From an uncultured Emticicia sp. (GTDB taxonomy: Bacteria; Bacteroidota; Bacteroidia; Cytophagales; Spirosomataceae): a DNA stretch of 59,194 nucleotides. Positions 16,926-25,061 of the stretch are shown here, one piece after another. Under the pieces are notes generated by a model. It did no database searches, was not told the DNA's origin, and saw only the letters and a program-made list of their open reading frames with translations. The translations under genes were made by a program, and so were the position numbers. Position 1 is the stretch's first letter. Each line of letters opens with the position of its first letter. The stretch is from NCBI RefSeq assembly GCF_937903345.1, contig NZ_CALCZQ010000037.1, forward strand, positions 1 through 59,194, written 5' to 3'.

Positions 16926-19461
16926 CTAATTTACTTTGTTTTTTTATTAAAATTCCTGAATATTTCCCGGTACTTTTCATTGATTGATACACAATTTGTC
17001 CATTTACCCAAACTTTTTCAATCCCCGAAGAAAGGGCCTTTCCATCTTTAATATCTGCGTTATCAATGACAGTATCAGGGTTAAAAAGTACTAAATCGGC
17101 ATAATTTCCGTTAGTAATAATTCCTCTATCGTAGATACCTAAATTCTCGGCCGATAAACCTGTCATTTTATAAATAGCAGTTTCGATTGGCATAAGTTTT
17201 TGTTCACGTACATACCGACCCAAAATTTTGGTAAAAGTTCCATGACCACGTGGATGGCCACTCGATGAGCCATCGGAGCAAATATTGGTGTGCGACCAAA
17301 GTAAAAAGTTAGCAACATCTGTCTCGTCCATTGATTTTCCCATGATAGCTTCAACTCCTTCATTAAAATCTGGATTTTTCTCCTCAAATTCTGCCGCAAT
17401 CGCAATCAATTTGATGAGTGTTTGCGATGGTTTTTCGTTTCGTTCTTTGGCAATCGTTGCAATCGTTTTTCCTGCGTAAGATTTATTAGGTGCAAAACGC
17501 ACTAAAACCGATTTTTCTGGGTCAAATAATTGATTGACAGCAAATGCTGCACTATTTGGGTTTGAATAATCTCGGTTTGGAAAAAGTACACGAAGAGTAG
17601 AATTCCAAAAATCGTATGGATAGCAATCCGCTGTGATATTTATGCCTTCAGCACGTGCTTTTTGCAACCTTGCCAGCAACTGCGGTGATTTGCCCCATTG
17701 GTCTTTTTTTGCAATTTTTATATGCGAAATCTGTACAGGCATTTTGGTTTCTCTTCCAATTTCAATGATTTCATCAATGGCATCATCAAGATTGATATCT
17801 TCACTCCGAATGTGACTCATGTATCGACCACCGTTTTCGGCCACGATTTGTGCAAGTTGCAAAACTTCGTCACGATTTGAGAAAAAAGCCGATTCATATT
17901 CCAAACCTGTGGCCAGACCAAAAGATCCTTTTTCTAATTCTTTTTTTAGCAAAACCTTCATTTTTTCTAGTTCCGAAGGTTTGGCGACTCGAAATAGACT
18001 TCGAGCTCCCATCACTTGACTTCGTAATGTCGAATGCCCCGTATAAGTAGCAATATTGACTGCAACCGGGCGAATTTTGACAAACTTTTTCAGTGAGTCC
18101 ATTGGGTAACTACCACCATCTTGTCCAATAATAATTGTGGTAATACCTTGACTAACAGCAGGTATTGCTTCAGGCACTTTATTAAGACCGCCAAAGTGAT
18201 GGCTGTGAGTATCAATAAACCCAGGCGATAATACTAAGCCTTGCCCTTCTGTAATTTCTTCATTTTGAAAAGCGGTTAAATTACCAATTTCCCAAATTTT
18301 ATCATCCTTCAATCGCACATCTGCTTTTCGAGCCACCGATCCAGTACCATCAATGAGCCTAATGTTTTTTATGAGTTGGGTTTTAGGAATTTTAAGGGTT
18401 TCGCCCTTTAAGATAGTATTTACAGCATCAATTGCTAGCTCATTTGATGCATTACTAAGAATAATAACTGTCGTTTTTTTTGCAATATTTCTTTCAATAT
18501 AATTTTCAAAACCTACCCAACTGCCAGTATGACTGAGTGTTTCTACGTCATCGCTTATTTCCCAACCAAAACCGTAATTGAAAATTTCACCATTTTTCAG
18601 TTTAACAGGAATAAATGCTTCCTGAAGTGTAGCATCACTAACTAGTTTATTGTTGTAAAGCGATTGTTCCCACTTCAGCAGATCCTCTACTGATGAATAA
18701 ATATTACCATCACCAGCTACACCATCAAATCTAATAAGATCATTTTGGAAATTTCTTCCATTCTGCCGCTCGAAACCGTACACCCGTTGTGGTATTACAT
18801 TAGATGGGCTTTCCATATTTAAATAATAAAAAAATGTATTATTAAGATGAAGTGGTTCGGTAATGTATTTACTGAAAAATGTCTCAATCTTCATTGAGGA
18901 AGCTTTTTCTATGATTGATACCAAAAGAGCATATCCGGTATTACAGTATTCCCATTCACTGCCTGGCTCAAATTCAAGGTCTGGTTTAAGTTCGACTAAT
19001 AGTTTGATTAACTTTTCATTATTAAGCGTGTCTAGCGTATTTGTATATTTCGTGGCTAAATCGAAATATTCTGGCATACCAGAAGTATGGGTCAATAATT
19101 GACGAATCGTGATTTTATCGTAGGGAAAATTTGGTAAGTGTTTTTTTACCTTATCATCATATTTTATTTTACCTTGTTCTTTCAAAATCATGGTCATCAT
19201 TGCCACAAATTGCTTAGAAATAGATGCTAAATTGAATGATGAATTGGATGTTAGGGTTTCTTGGGTCTGAATATTTGCAATGCCAAACGCTTTATTATAT
19301 AGGGGTTTCCCATGTTGGGCAATCAACACAACTCCATTAAACATGGCTTGTTCATATAGTTTGGTGAGTGCCGAATCAACATTTTCAATTTGTTTATAAG
19401 TGTATTGTGAATAACCCAAATGTGTAGAGAAAAACACAATTAACAAAAAAACACTTCGCAT
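16918..19461 (-). CDS. Two-domain secreted enzyme: class C beta-lactamase-type serine hydrolase fused to N-acyl-D-amino-acid deacylase
   Basis: 847 residues with a signal peptide (to about residue 19). Residues 25-355 form a penicillin-binding-protein-like serine hydrolase with S80-I-S-K83 (SxxK), Y-C-N in EWEYCNTGY, and H-T-G in LSHTGSW. Residues 360-847 form an amidohydrolase of the D-aminoacylase type with PGFIDTHSHHFGG (metal-binding HxH), YMSHIRSED, QISHIKIAKK and SDGSSSGHPRGHGTF. Both halves are complete and in one uninterrupted frame. It probably processes D-amino-acid-containing peptides in the periplasm. First gene of the operon, divergent from an Lrp regulator. The domain pairing is the notable feature. 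Confidence 0.88.
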   Translation of the reverse strand: MRSVFLLIVFFSTHLGYSQYTYKQIENVDSALTKLYEQAMFNGVVLIAQHGKPLYNKAFGIANIQTQETLTSNSSFNLASISKQFVAMMTMILKEQGKIKYDDKVKKHLPNFPYDKITIRQLLTHTSGMPEYFDLATKYTNTLDTLNNEKLIKLLVELKPDLEFEPGSEWEYCNTGYALLVSIIEKASSMKIETFFSKYITEPLHLNNTFFYYLNMESPSNVIPQRVYGFERQNGRNFQNDLIRFDGVAGDGNIYSSVEDLLKWEQSLYNNKLVSDATLQEAFIPVKLKNGEIFNYGFGWEISDDVETLSHTGSWVGFENYIERNIAKKTTVIILSNASNELAIDAVNTILKGETLKIPKTQLIKNIRLIDGTGSVARKADVRLKDDKIWEIGNLTAFQNEEITEGQGLVLSPGFIDTHSHHFGGLNKVPEAIPAVSQGITTIIIGQDGGSYPMDSLKKFVKIRPVAVNIATYTGHSTLRSQVMGARSLFRVAKPSELEKMKVLLKKELEKGSFGLATGLEYESAFFSNRDEVLQLAQIVAENGGRYMSHIRSEDINLDDAIDEIIEIGRETKMPVQISHIKIAKKDQWGKSPQLLARLQKARAEGINITADCYPYDFWNSTLRVLFPNRDYSNPNSAAFAVNQLFDPEKSVLVRFAPNKSYAGKTIATIAKERNEKPSQTLIKLIAIAAEFEEKNPDFNEGVEAIMGKSMDETDVANFLLWSHTNICSDGSSSGHPRGHGTFTKILGRYVREQKLMPIETAIYKMTGLSAENLGIYDRGIITNGNYADLVLFNPDTVIDNADIKDGKALSSGIEKVWVNGQIVYQSMKSTGKYSGILIKKQSKLDE

Positions 19462-19561
19462 AATTTTGGTTTTATAAATGCCATGAAATTTAGATAAAGT
19501 TACCTTTTGTTCTTTAATTATTGAAATCAGACAAATATATTTAGATAAAATTTTTATATTT

Positions 19562-19616
19562 AAGCAAAATATGCTTTTTTACATATTAATATAATAATCA
19601 AAAAGCAAAATATGCT
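19562..19616. promoter_or_regulatory. Two identical 14-bp dyad sites, probable Lrp/AsnC operators
   Basis: AAGCAAAATATGCT occurs at 19562-19575 and again at 19603-19616. Each has AGCA/TGCT half-sites around an AT core. Their starts are 41 bp apart, about four helical turns, so a regulator octamer or dimer pair could bind on one face. The second copy spans the regulator's own ATG (19612). This fits autoregulation plus control of the divergent catabolic operon. Confidence 0.6.
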
Positions 19617-20067
19617 GGATAATGTAGATAAACAAATCTTGGGTCTTTTGCAGCAAAATGCAAAACTTACCATAAAAGAACTGGCAGAAGAGTTAAATCT
19701 TACGACTTCGCCGATTTTTGAGCGTATCAAACGTTTGGAAAAAGAGGGTGTAATAGAGGCCTATGTAGCCTTGTTAAATCCCGAAAGAGTAGGGAAGGGG
19801 CAGGTTGTTTTTTGTAATGTTTCGATGCCGATTTATACAAAAGAAAACATTGAAAATTTCGAATATATCGTTTGGTCAATGCCACAAGTATTGGAATGTT
19901 ATCATTTGGCGGGTTTGGTTGATTATCAGTTAAAAGTCTTGGTAAAGGACATAAAAGAATATGATAGTTTTTTGAAGCAACTGGCTGAAATTCAGATAGT
20001 TAAAGTACATAGTAGTGCGATTGTGCTGCATGATGTGAAATACTCAACCGTATTGCAGATTGATTAA
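19612..20067 (+). CDS. Lrp/AsnC-family transcriptional regulator
   Basis: A 151-residue protein of normal family length. The N-terminal winged HTH (residues about 1-60) includes LTIKELAEELNLTTSPIFER and the wing KRLEKEGVI; the C-terminal RAM/AsnC ligand-binding domain follows from about 65 (QVVFCNVSMPIY, ECYHLAGLVDYQLKVLVKD). Such regulators sense amino acids. It is divergent from the serine-hydrolase/D-aminoacylase operon with a 150-bp intergenic region carrying two dyad sites, so it is the likely local regulator, probably responding to a product of that operon. That link is inference. Confidence 0.92.
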   Translation: MLDNVDKQILGLLQQNAKLTIKELAEELNLTTSPIFERIKRLEKEGVIEAYVALLNPERVGKGQVVFCNVSMPIYTKENIENFEYIVWSMPQVLECYHLAGLVDYQLKVLVKDIKEYDSFLKQLAEIQIVKVHSSAIVLHDVKYSTVLQID

Positions 20068-20118
20068 TTTATGTTTCGAAAATTCAGTTAGCCGTTGAGA
20101 AATACGTTCACCCGACAT

Positions 20119-21372
20119 TTAAAATTTTCTACGAATTACATCAATGACGGCCGCTATAAACTTTAACTTTTTGGTAGAATTCATAATTTTTATTTCTTCC
20201 CATAGATTAGTTTCTCCATCTAAAAACTTAAATATTTGTGAGGCTGGATTCCGATCGTACAGTCGTGCGAAAACTTCTGCTGCAGGAATACGTTTTTGTT
20301 CGAGAACATTCAATAAAACACTTGAATAAAAGAAAAAACGCCTCTTAAACCATGAAGTTTTTATTACGGGAGAACCTGTTTTTTCCAGTTGATTTACCAG
20401 AGTTTTTAGGCGTTTTTGGGTATTCTGAAACGTATATCCAGTGGCAGGATTTGTGTAACCGCCGGCTGTTCCGATTCGTACAACGTGCTTACTGGGAAAC
20501 TCATTAGTGACTTCATCAGTCATAGGAATTACGCCAAATTCATCGTCAATTATTTGATAATCAGTAAGATTTAGCTTTCCAGAAATGTATTTTTTAAGTT
20601 CAGCATCATATTCTTTTTCATCCAGTAATCTTTCCGTAAAAAGCGTATATTCAACAATAGCGGTATGTTCATCAAAAGGCAAAACATACATAAAACGGCA
20701 TTCGTTGTATTGTTCAACGCCAAAATCCATCATTTCGGGTAGGGTAGGGTTGAAGCTAGCTTTTTGCGTCCGAATGATCAAGCCTTTGAAATGTTGAAGC
20801 AGATTATGGTTATTCGGAATATTTAGCTTGAGTTTGTAGGTGCTATCAAATACAAAATCGGCTTTATATGTCTGCCCAGCAGAAGTTTTTACAATAGCAT
20901 TTTCATCAGCATCTTCAATACTTATTACTGAATCTTTGATGAACTGAATGTTGGGCGATTTTCGCAGTTCTGTGGTAATGTAATTATAAAAATCAATACC
21001 CCGAAGAAGTTTATAATGATAATTGCCTATATCAAGTTTTTGAATTCTGTCAGAAGCATCACGGAAATTTACAGAATCCCATTTCTTATATAAAATATCC
21101 TCAAAAGTACTTTTTCCAGTTTCCCAAAATGCCCAAGTTCTATCATTTTTGTTTTTTTCTTGGGGTTCTATGATAAATATTGGTATATTCCCTAACTTGC
21201 TTTTTTGTAGGTAATACGCCAGTGAAAGTCCTGACATTCCACCGCCACAAATTATGAAGCCTTGTTGCCTTGCCCCCTTTTTTGACTGTCCAAAAAGATG
21301 GCTAAGATTTTGTTTCCAATTTTTAACCGTTTCATCAGTTTGCTTGAATTGTAAATCTTTAATGTCAGGCAT
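20119..21372 (-). CDS. crtY: Lycopene cyclase (CrtY type)
   Basis: A 417-residue flavoprotein that cyclises lycopene ends to beta-ionone rings in carotenoid synthesis. The N-terminal FAD motif is FIICGGGMSGLSLAYYLQ, then NDRTWAFWE, FDSTYK and MDFGVEQYNECRFMYVLPF. RIGTAGGYTNPATGYTFQNT is the characteristic late motif of CrtY cyclases. A roughly 25-residue N-terminal extension precedes the FAD motif; the ATG at 21372 is the only obvious start. Other carotenoid genes are not in the window, so the pathway is split elsewhere. It lies 55 bp downstream of lipA on the same strand. Confidence 0.92.
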   Translation of the reverse strand: MPDIKDLQFKQTDETVKNWKQNLSHLFGQSKKGARQQGFIICGGGMSGLSLAYYLQKSKLGNIPIFIIEPQEKNKNDRTWAFWETGKSTFEDILYKKWDSVNFRDASDRIQKLDIGNYHYKLLRGIDFYNYITTELRKSPNIQFIKDSVISIEDADENAIVKTSAGQTYKADFVFDSTYKLKLNIPNNHNLLQHFKGLIIRTQKASFNPTLPEMMDFGVEQYNECRFMYVLPFDEHTAIVEYTLFTERLLDEKEYDAELKKYISGKLNLTDYQIIDDEFGVIPMTDEVTNEFPSKHVVRIGTAGGYTNPATGYTFQNTQKRLKTLVNQLEKTGSPVIKTSWFKRRFFFYSSVLLNVLEQKRIPAAEVFARLYDRNPASQIFKFLDGETNLWEEIKIMNSTKKLKFIAAVIDVIRRKF

Positions 21373-21427
21373 ATCTGGAAAATGAATTTATAGTAGAGTA
21401 GTTACCTACTTTTTAGAGGCTGGGGTG

Positions 21428-22303
21428 CTAGACATTTACATGTCGTTCTGCATGATAGCTCGAACGTACCAATGGGCCCGACTCAACATATTTCAATCCA
21501 CGACGTAATCCTTCTTCACGATACATCGCAAAAGTATCTGGGTGAATAAATTCAATAACTTCATGGTGCATTTTTGTTGGCTGAAGGTATTGTCCGAGAG
21601 TCAGGATGTCCAAACCGTTTTCGACTAAATCATCAATTGCTTTTAAAACTTCTTCCTGTGTTTCGCCCAAACCAAGCATAATTCCTGATTTTGTGCGTTG
21701 ACCATATTCTTTTGTTCTACGGATTTGCTCCAAACTACGTGCATATTTAGCTTGCGGACGTACATTTCGGTACAAGCGTTCAACGGTTTCCATATTGTGC
21801 GAAACTACTTCTTGACCTGCAGAAATCATACGGTACAGAGCTTCCCAATTATTTTTTGTATCAGGAATAAGTGTTTCAATAGTTGTTTTTGGAGAAACTT
21901 CTTTAACGGCTTTTACGGTCTGATACCAAATTTCAGCACCTTTATCTTTCAATTCGTCACGGTTTACCGAAGTAATCACCGCGTGTTTTACTTGCATCAA
22001 CTGAATTGCTTCGGCTACACGACGAGGCTCGTCTGTATCATATTCATTTGGGCGGCCAGTGGCCACTGCACAGAATGTACAGCTTCGGGTACAGACATTT
22101 CCTAGAATCATGAATGTGGCAGTACCTTCTCCCCAACATTCGCCCATATTCGGGCAATTTCCCGATTGGCAAATCGTATGTAATTTATATTCGTCAACTA
22201 AGCTTCGTACTTTCTTAAAGTTTTCGCCAATAGGAAGTTTAACTCTCAACCAGTCTGGGCGGCGAGTACGTTGTTCGGTACTTACAACGGGTAATTCTAT
22301 CAT
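21428..22303 (-). CDS. lipA: Lipoyl synthase
   Basis: A 291-residue radical SAM enzyme that inserts two sulfurs into the octanoyl group on lipoyl domains. The auxiliary-cluster cysteines are in ICQSGNCPNMGECW and the radical-SAM triad in CTRSCTFC. The C-terminal RSSYHAE supplies the Ser ligand of the auxiliary cluster. Length, motif order and end match the family exactly. A TAnnTTTG-type -7 element lies about 75 bp upstream. Confidence 0.97.
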   Translation of the reverse strand: MIELPVVSTEQRTRRPDWLRVKLPIGENFKKVRSLVDEYKLHTICQSGNCPNMGECWGEGTATFMILGNVCTRSCTFCAVATGRPNEYDTDEPRRVAEAIQLMQVKHAVITSVNRDELKDKGAEIWYQTVKAVKEVSPKTTIETLIPDTKNNWEALYRMISAGQEVVSHNMETVERLYRNVRPQAKYARSLEQIRRTKEYGQRTKSGIMLGLGETQEEVLKAIDDLVENGLDILTLGQYLQPTKMHHEVIEFIHPDTFAMYREEGLRRGLKYVESGPLVRSSYHAERHVNV

Positions 22304-22376
22304 TATTTTACGGTAGTTTTACTGAACTCATTTTACTATTTTTTATATGTAATAAAACAAGGATAAATTAATGTTG

Positions 22377-22384
22377 CAAAGGTA
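22377..22384 (-). promoter_or_regulatory. Candidate -7 element for lipA
   Basis: On the minus strand TACCTTTG, identical to the -7 element of the tRNA-Asn promoter, lies 74 bp before the lipA ATG. No convincing TTG -33 box is found at the expected distance, so this is tentative. Confidence 0.35.
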
Positions 22385-22406
22385 AGGCATTAAACCTTTT
22401 ATGAAG

Positions 22407-23186
22407 CTATTTTTTTTGTTTTCTATTGCCAAAATATACTGTCAGATAACCTGATGTATAAACTTGTGAATTTTGAGTTAATTGACTAGACATTATTTCA
22501 GGTTTTTTACTGAATGCCTCGGCAGTCAGACCAATTTCAAAACCTGTTAGGCTATTTCCGAAAGTATTCATGTCAATGTTAGCAGCAACTTTGATATGAA
22601 CACCTGGGTTTACCTGCATTTTTTTGAAGAAGTCTTGCCAAATACCTGCCGAACCTTGAATACGATTTAACTCTTTGTGAATATTTGGGTCATATTGAAC
22701 AATTTCAATCTGACCACGACCTGTACGGTCATATTTAATATAATAAGGCTTTTGAATACCAATCGAAGGTCCAGCAGCCAAAATCAGACTAATTCCAATA
22801 CCGTCCTCTACGTTTTTCTTGAAATAAACGATTTCTCTACCGTATTGTGGGCGAACCGAAAATAGATAATTAGTTTTGCCGTAAATAAATCTATTAGCTA
22901 TACTTGTAGGCTCTGATTTTTCTTTAGGATTTTTAATATTAATTGCCTCAATAGCAATATAACGATGAAGAGAATGTCCATTCATACTTCCAACTGCACT
23001 TGAATGCCGAATCACGAGGCCGCCCAACAATCCAGAATTTGTATTGGTAGTTGCCCCATAAGCGAGCATTTTGTAATCTTCACTAATTTTCTTAAGTGCA
23101 GGTGTGGTAGCTTTACGCTGGGCAAAAATACTTGTAGAAATAAGTACAAGAAATATATTTATGAATCTGACAATTACGGAAGTCAT
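22407..23186 (-). CDS. Secreted hypothetical protein, probably an outer-membrane beta-barrel
   Basis: A 259-residue protein with a signal peptide (MTSVIVRFINIFLVLISTSIFAQ). The mature part alternates short beta strands rich in aromatic and polar residues (SGLLGGLVIRHSSAV, YLFSVRPQYGREIVYFKK, GIGISLILAAGPSIGI, VHIKVAANIDMNTFG, LTGFEIGLTAEAF), the pattern of a small outer-membrane barrel, and ends in a strand-like SGYLTVYFGNRK. I do not recognise a named family. It is separate from lipA by 103 bp and is probably its own transcription unit. Confidence 0.6.
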   Translation of the reverse strand: MTSVIVRFINIFLVLISTSIFAQRKATTPALKKISEDYKMLAYGATTNTNSGLLGGLVIRHSSAVGSMNGHSLHRYIAIEAINIKNPKEKSEPTSIANRFIYGKTNYLFSVRPQYGREIVYFKKNVEDGIGISLILAAGPSIGIQKPYYIKYDRTGRGQIEIVQYDPNIHKELNRIQGSAGIWQDFFKKMQVNPGVHIKVAANIDMNTFGNSLTGFEIGLTAEAFSKKPEIMSSQLTQNSQVYTSGYLTVYFGNRKQKK

Positions 23187-23350
23187 TATTTTATTCGGGA
23201 TTAACTCTATAAATATAAACGGATTTTTTTGAAAAATAATCTTAAACCTAACTAAATTAATTAAATGAATGTTCTTTACTTTTGAAAAATAATTGTTTTT
23301 TGTTTATTTTGGGAAGTTTAATATCGGAATTTAAATTTTTTAACCAAAAC

Positions 23351-23770
23351 ATGATAACTTCAAAAATAGTATATCTTGGCGATTTGCGTACCCAAGCTAC
23401 TCATTTGCAATCAAATGAAACGATTATTACAGATGCACCTATTGATAATAACGGTAAAGGGGAAGCCTTTTCTCCAACAGACTTGGCAGCAACATCGCTC
23501 GGTAGCTGTGCTATGACAATTATGGGGATTTTGGCCAAGCGAGAAGGTGTCGAATTTAGTGGTTCAGCAATCAAAATAACAAAAATAATGTCGACCGAAG
23601 CACCACGTCGAATTGCTAAAGTTATTGTTGATTTTACAATGAAAACCCCTGAAAGTCTTTCAGAAGAGCAACAGGCAAAATATGTAAGAGCTGCTCATAC
23701 TTGCCCTGTTTCGTTGAGTTTACATCCAGAAATCGAACAAGTTTTTAATTTTAGTTGGACGACTTCTTAA
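23351..23770 (+). CDS. OsmC-family peroxide/redox protein
   Basis: A 139-residue protein from the ATG at 23351 (the frame extends upstream to 23282, but MITSKIVYLGDLRTQATH is the typical OsmC start). The two conserved thiols of the family are present in LGSCAMTIMGI and HTCPVSLSLHP. OsmC/YhfA proteins form intertwined dimers and reduce organic hydroperoxides or act on other thiol-reactive species. It is convergent with the YtxJ gene 52 bp away, another thiol-stress protein. Confidence 0.9.
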   Translation: MITSKIVYLGDLRTQATHLQSNETIITDAPIDNNGKGEAFSPTDLAATSLGSCAMTIMGILAKREGVEFSGSAIKITKIMSTEAPRRIAKVIVDFTMKTPESLSEEQQAKYVRAAHTCPVSLSLHPEIEQVFNFSWTTS

Positions 23771-23821
23771 TTTTTGTTTTGAATGATTGCCACTTAATTT
23801 TCATCATTTCCGAACTATATT

Positions 23822-24157
23822 TTATAATTGATTTATGATTTCATCAAAACGTATATCGAAATGTGAAGCATCATAAACTGACTTTCCGTTTTTGATGATA
23901 AGTACTTGGGGCGATTCATGCTCTACATCAAATTCTTGGGCTATTTTATTAGATATCGGTCTTAGTTTCAACAAATCAAGGTAGTAGGGTTTTAAATCTT
24001 TAGATTCGTCATCTTTCCAAGCTCTTTCTAATCTCGATAATGCAGTGGCACTGATTGAGCAGGTTGTGCTATGTTTAAGAATCATAATTGGCTGATTATA
24101 TGATTCTTTCTTAATTTCTTCTAATTGATTTTCTTGGGTAATTTTATTCCAATTCAT
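23822..24157 (-). CDS. ytxJ: Bacillithiol-system redox protein YtxJ
   Basis: A 111-residue thioredoxin-fold protein. Its single active-site Cys is in ILKHSTTCSISATAL, where the second Cys of a CxxC is a Ser (monothiol), as in YtxJ. The cis-Pro loop is VEHESPQVLIIKNG. YtxJ is thought to act as a monothiol bacilliredoxin removing bacillithiol from proteins, so its presence suggests bacillithiol use, common in this phylum. Single gene, short promoter region unidentified. Confidence 0.88.
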   Translation of the reverse strand: MNWNKITQENQLEEIKKESYNQPIMILKHSTTCSISATALSRLERAWKDDESKDLKPYYLDLLKLRPISNKIAQEFDVEHESPQVLIIKNGKSVYDASHFDIRFDEIINQL

Positions 24158-25061
24158 TTATCTAAATGGTTTTGTTTACTCTTAAACTTATTATAATTAA
24201 GAAAAGTTTACATTGTTTATATTGGGAAGGACTTTTAACGTTTTACTTTAAACATTTTTAAACTGGTAAATATATAGTTTGGAGGATATAGAAGACAAAT
24301 GATTGAGGGGTTTTCCAAACTATAAGATTAAGCTCATTGGCGTGGTTAACTGATTATTCAAAATATACGTTGGAATAATGGCTTTTTTGAGATTCGCTGG
24401 TATTGAACTTTCATTTGAAATTTGTGAGCATGAATTAAGTAAAAAATAGTGATTTAAGTTTTTTAATTATAAATCTACGAAGCTTTCCTTCCTATTTTTG
24501 TCCTAATGGCACAAATTTATTTGGTTTAGTCAGTCTAGATAATTTTAAGACAATTGCACAGTTTGATGAGAAAATGGTTTTTTGATAAATATCGCTTCAT
24601 TTCTAAGCGTCAAATTTAAAAATTGAGGTTTTTCTTATTATCAAACATTTCAAGATATCAAAAATATAATTAAAATTATGACTGTAACTTTGTTTTGTGC
24701 AATGAGAAAAAATTAATTTAAAAATTGAAATGATGAAACTTATTGAAATTAATATTTTATTGCTGTATAGAACCCACACTTGTCTCAAATCGCTGCGGCG
24801 AACCGTCTCATGTATTTATTCTTAGTACTTAATTTGAAACAAACGCTATTTTTATTGTTGAAATTGTTTGATAGAAATAGTTTTTAGGCGAAAAGAAACA
24901 ATTGATTTCATAATTTAGGTTTTATTAAATATGCTTTTTTGTATTTTTCGAGAATGTTTCTTAAAATTTGTACATTTTTACTACCTTTATAGTCGATAAA
25001 ACTAAAAATAGATTCTTCGCCAACTACAAAAATAAAAACTACAGAAATTCCAAATTAATTG
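24158..25061. other. 904-bp gene-free AT-rich stretch
   Basis: No convincing gene was found in six frames. Contents seen: an 11-bp perfect dyad (24273-24324), a 23-codon open frame at 24379-24450, a 47-codon frame without a start ending near 24590, and a short direct repeat of AATTTAAAAATTGA near 24612 and 24715. A GC-richer patch (24786-24806) stands out. The last 100 bp probably hold the promoter of the downstream regulator. It may contain an sRNA or an unrecognisable remnant. Confidence 0.6.
24273..24324. repeat. Perfect 11-bp inverted repeat with 30-nt loop
   Basis: TATAGTTTGGA (24273-24283) and TCCAAACTATA (24314-24324). No T tract follows, so it is not a standard terminator. It sits 115 bp upstream of the ytxJ start; an operator, an RNA hairpin, or the ends of a tiny mobile relic are possible. 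Confidence 0.55.

Noticed and set aside
24603..24788. 61-residue minus-strand frame
   Set aside because: Composition is dominated by I, F, S and K as expected of AT-rich noncoding DNA, with no motif.
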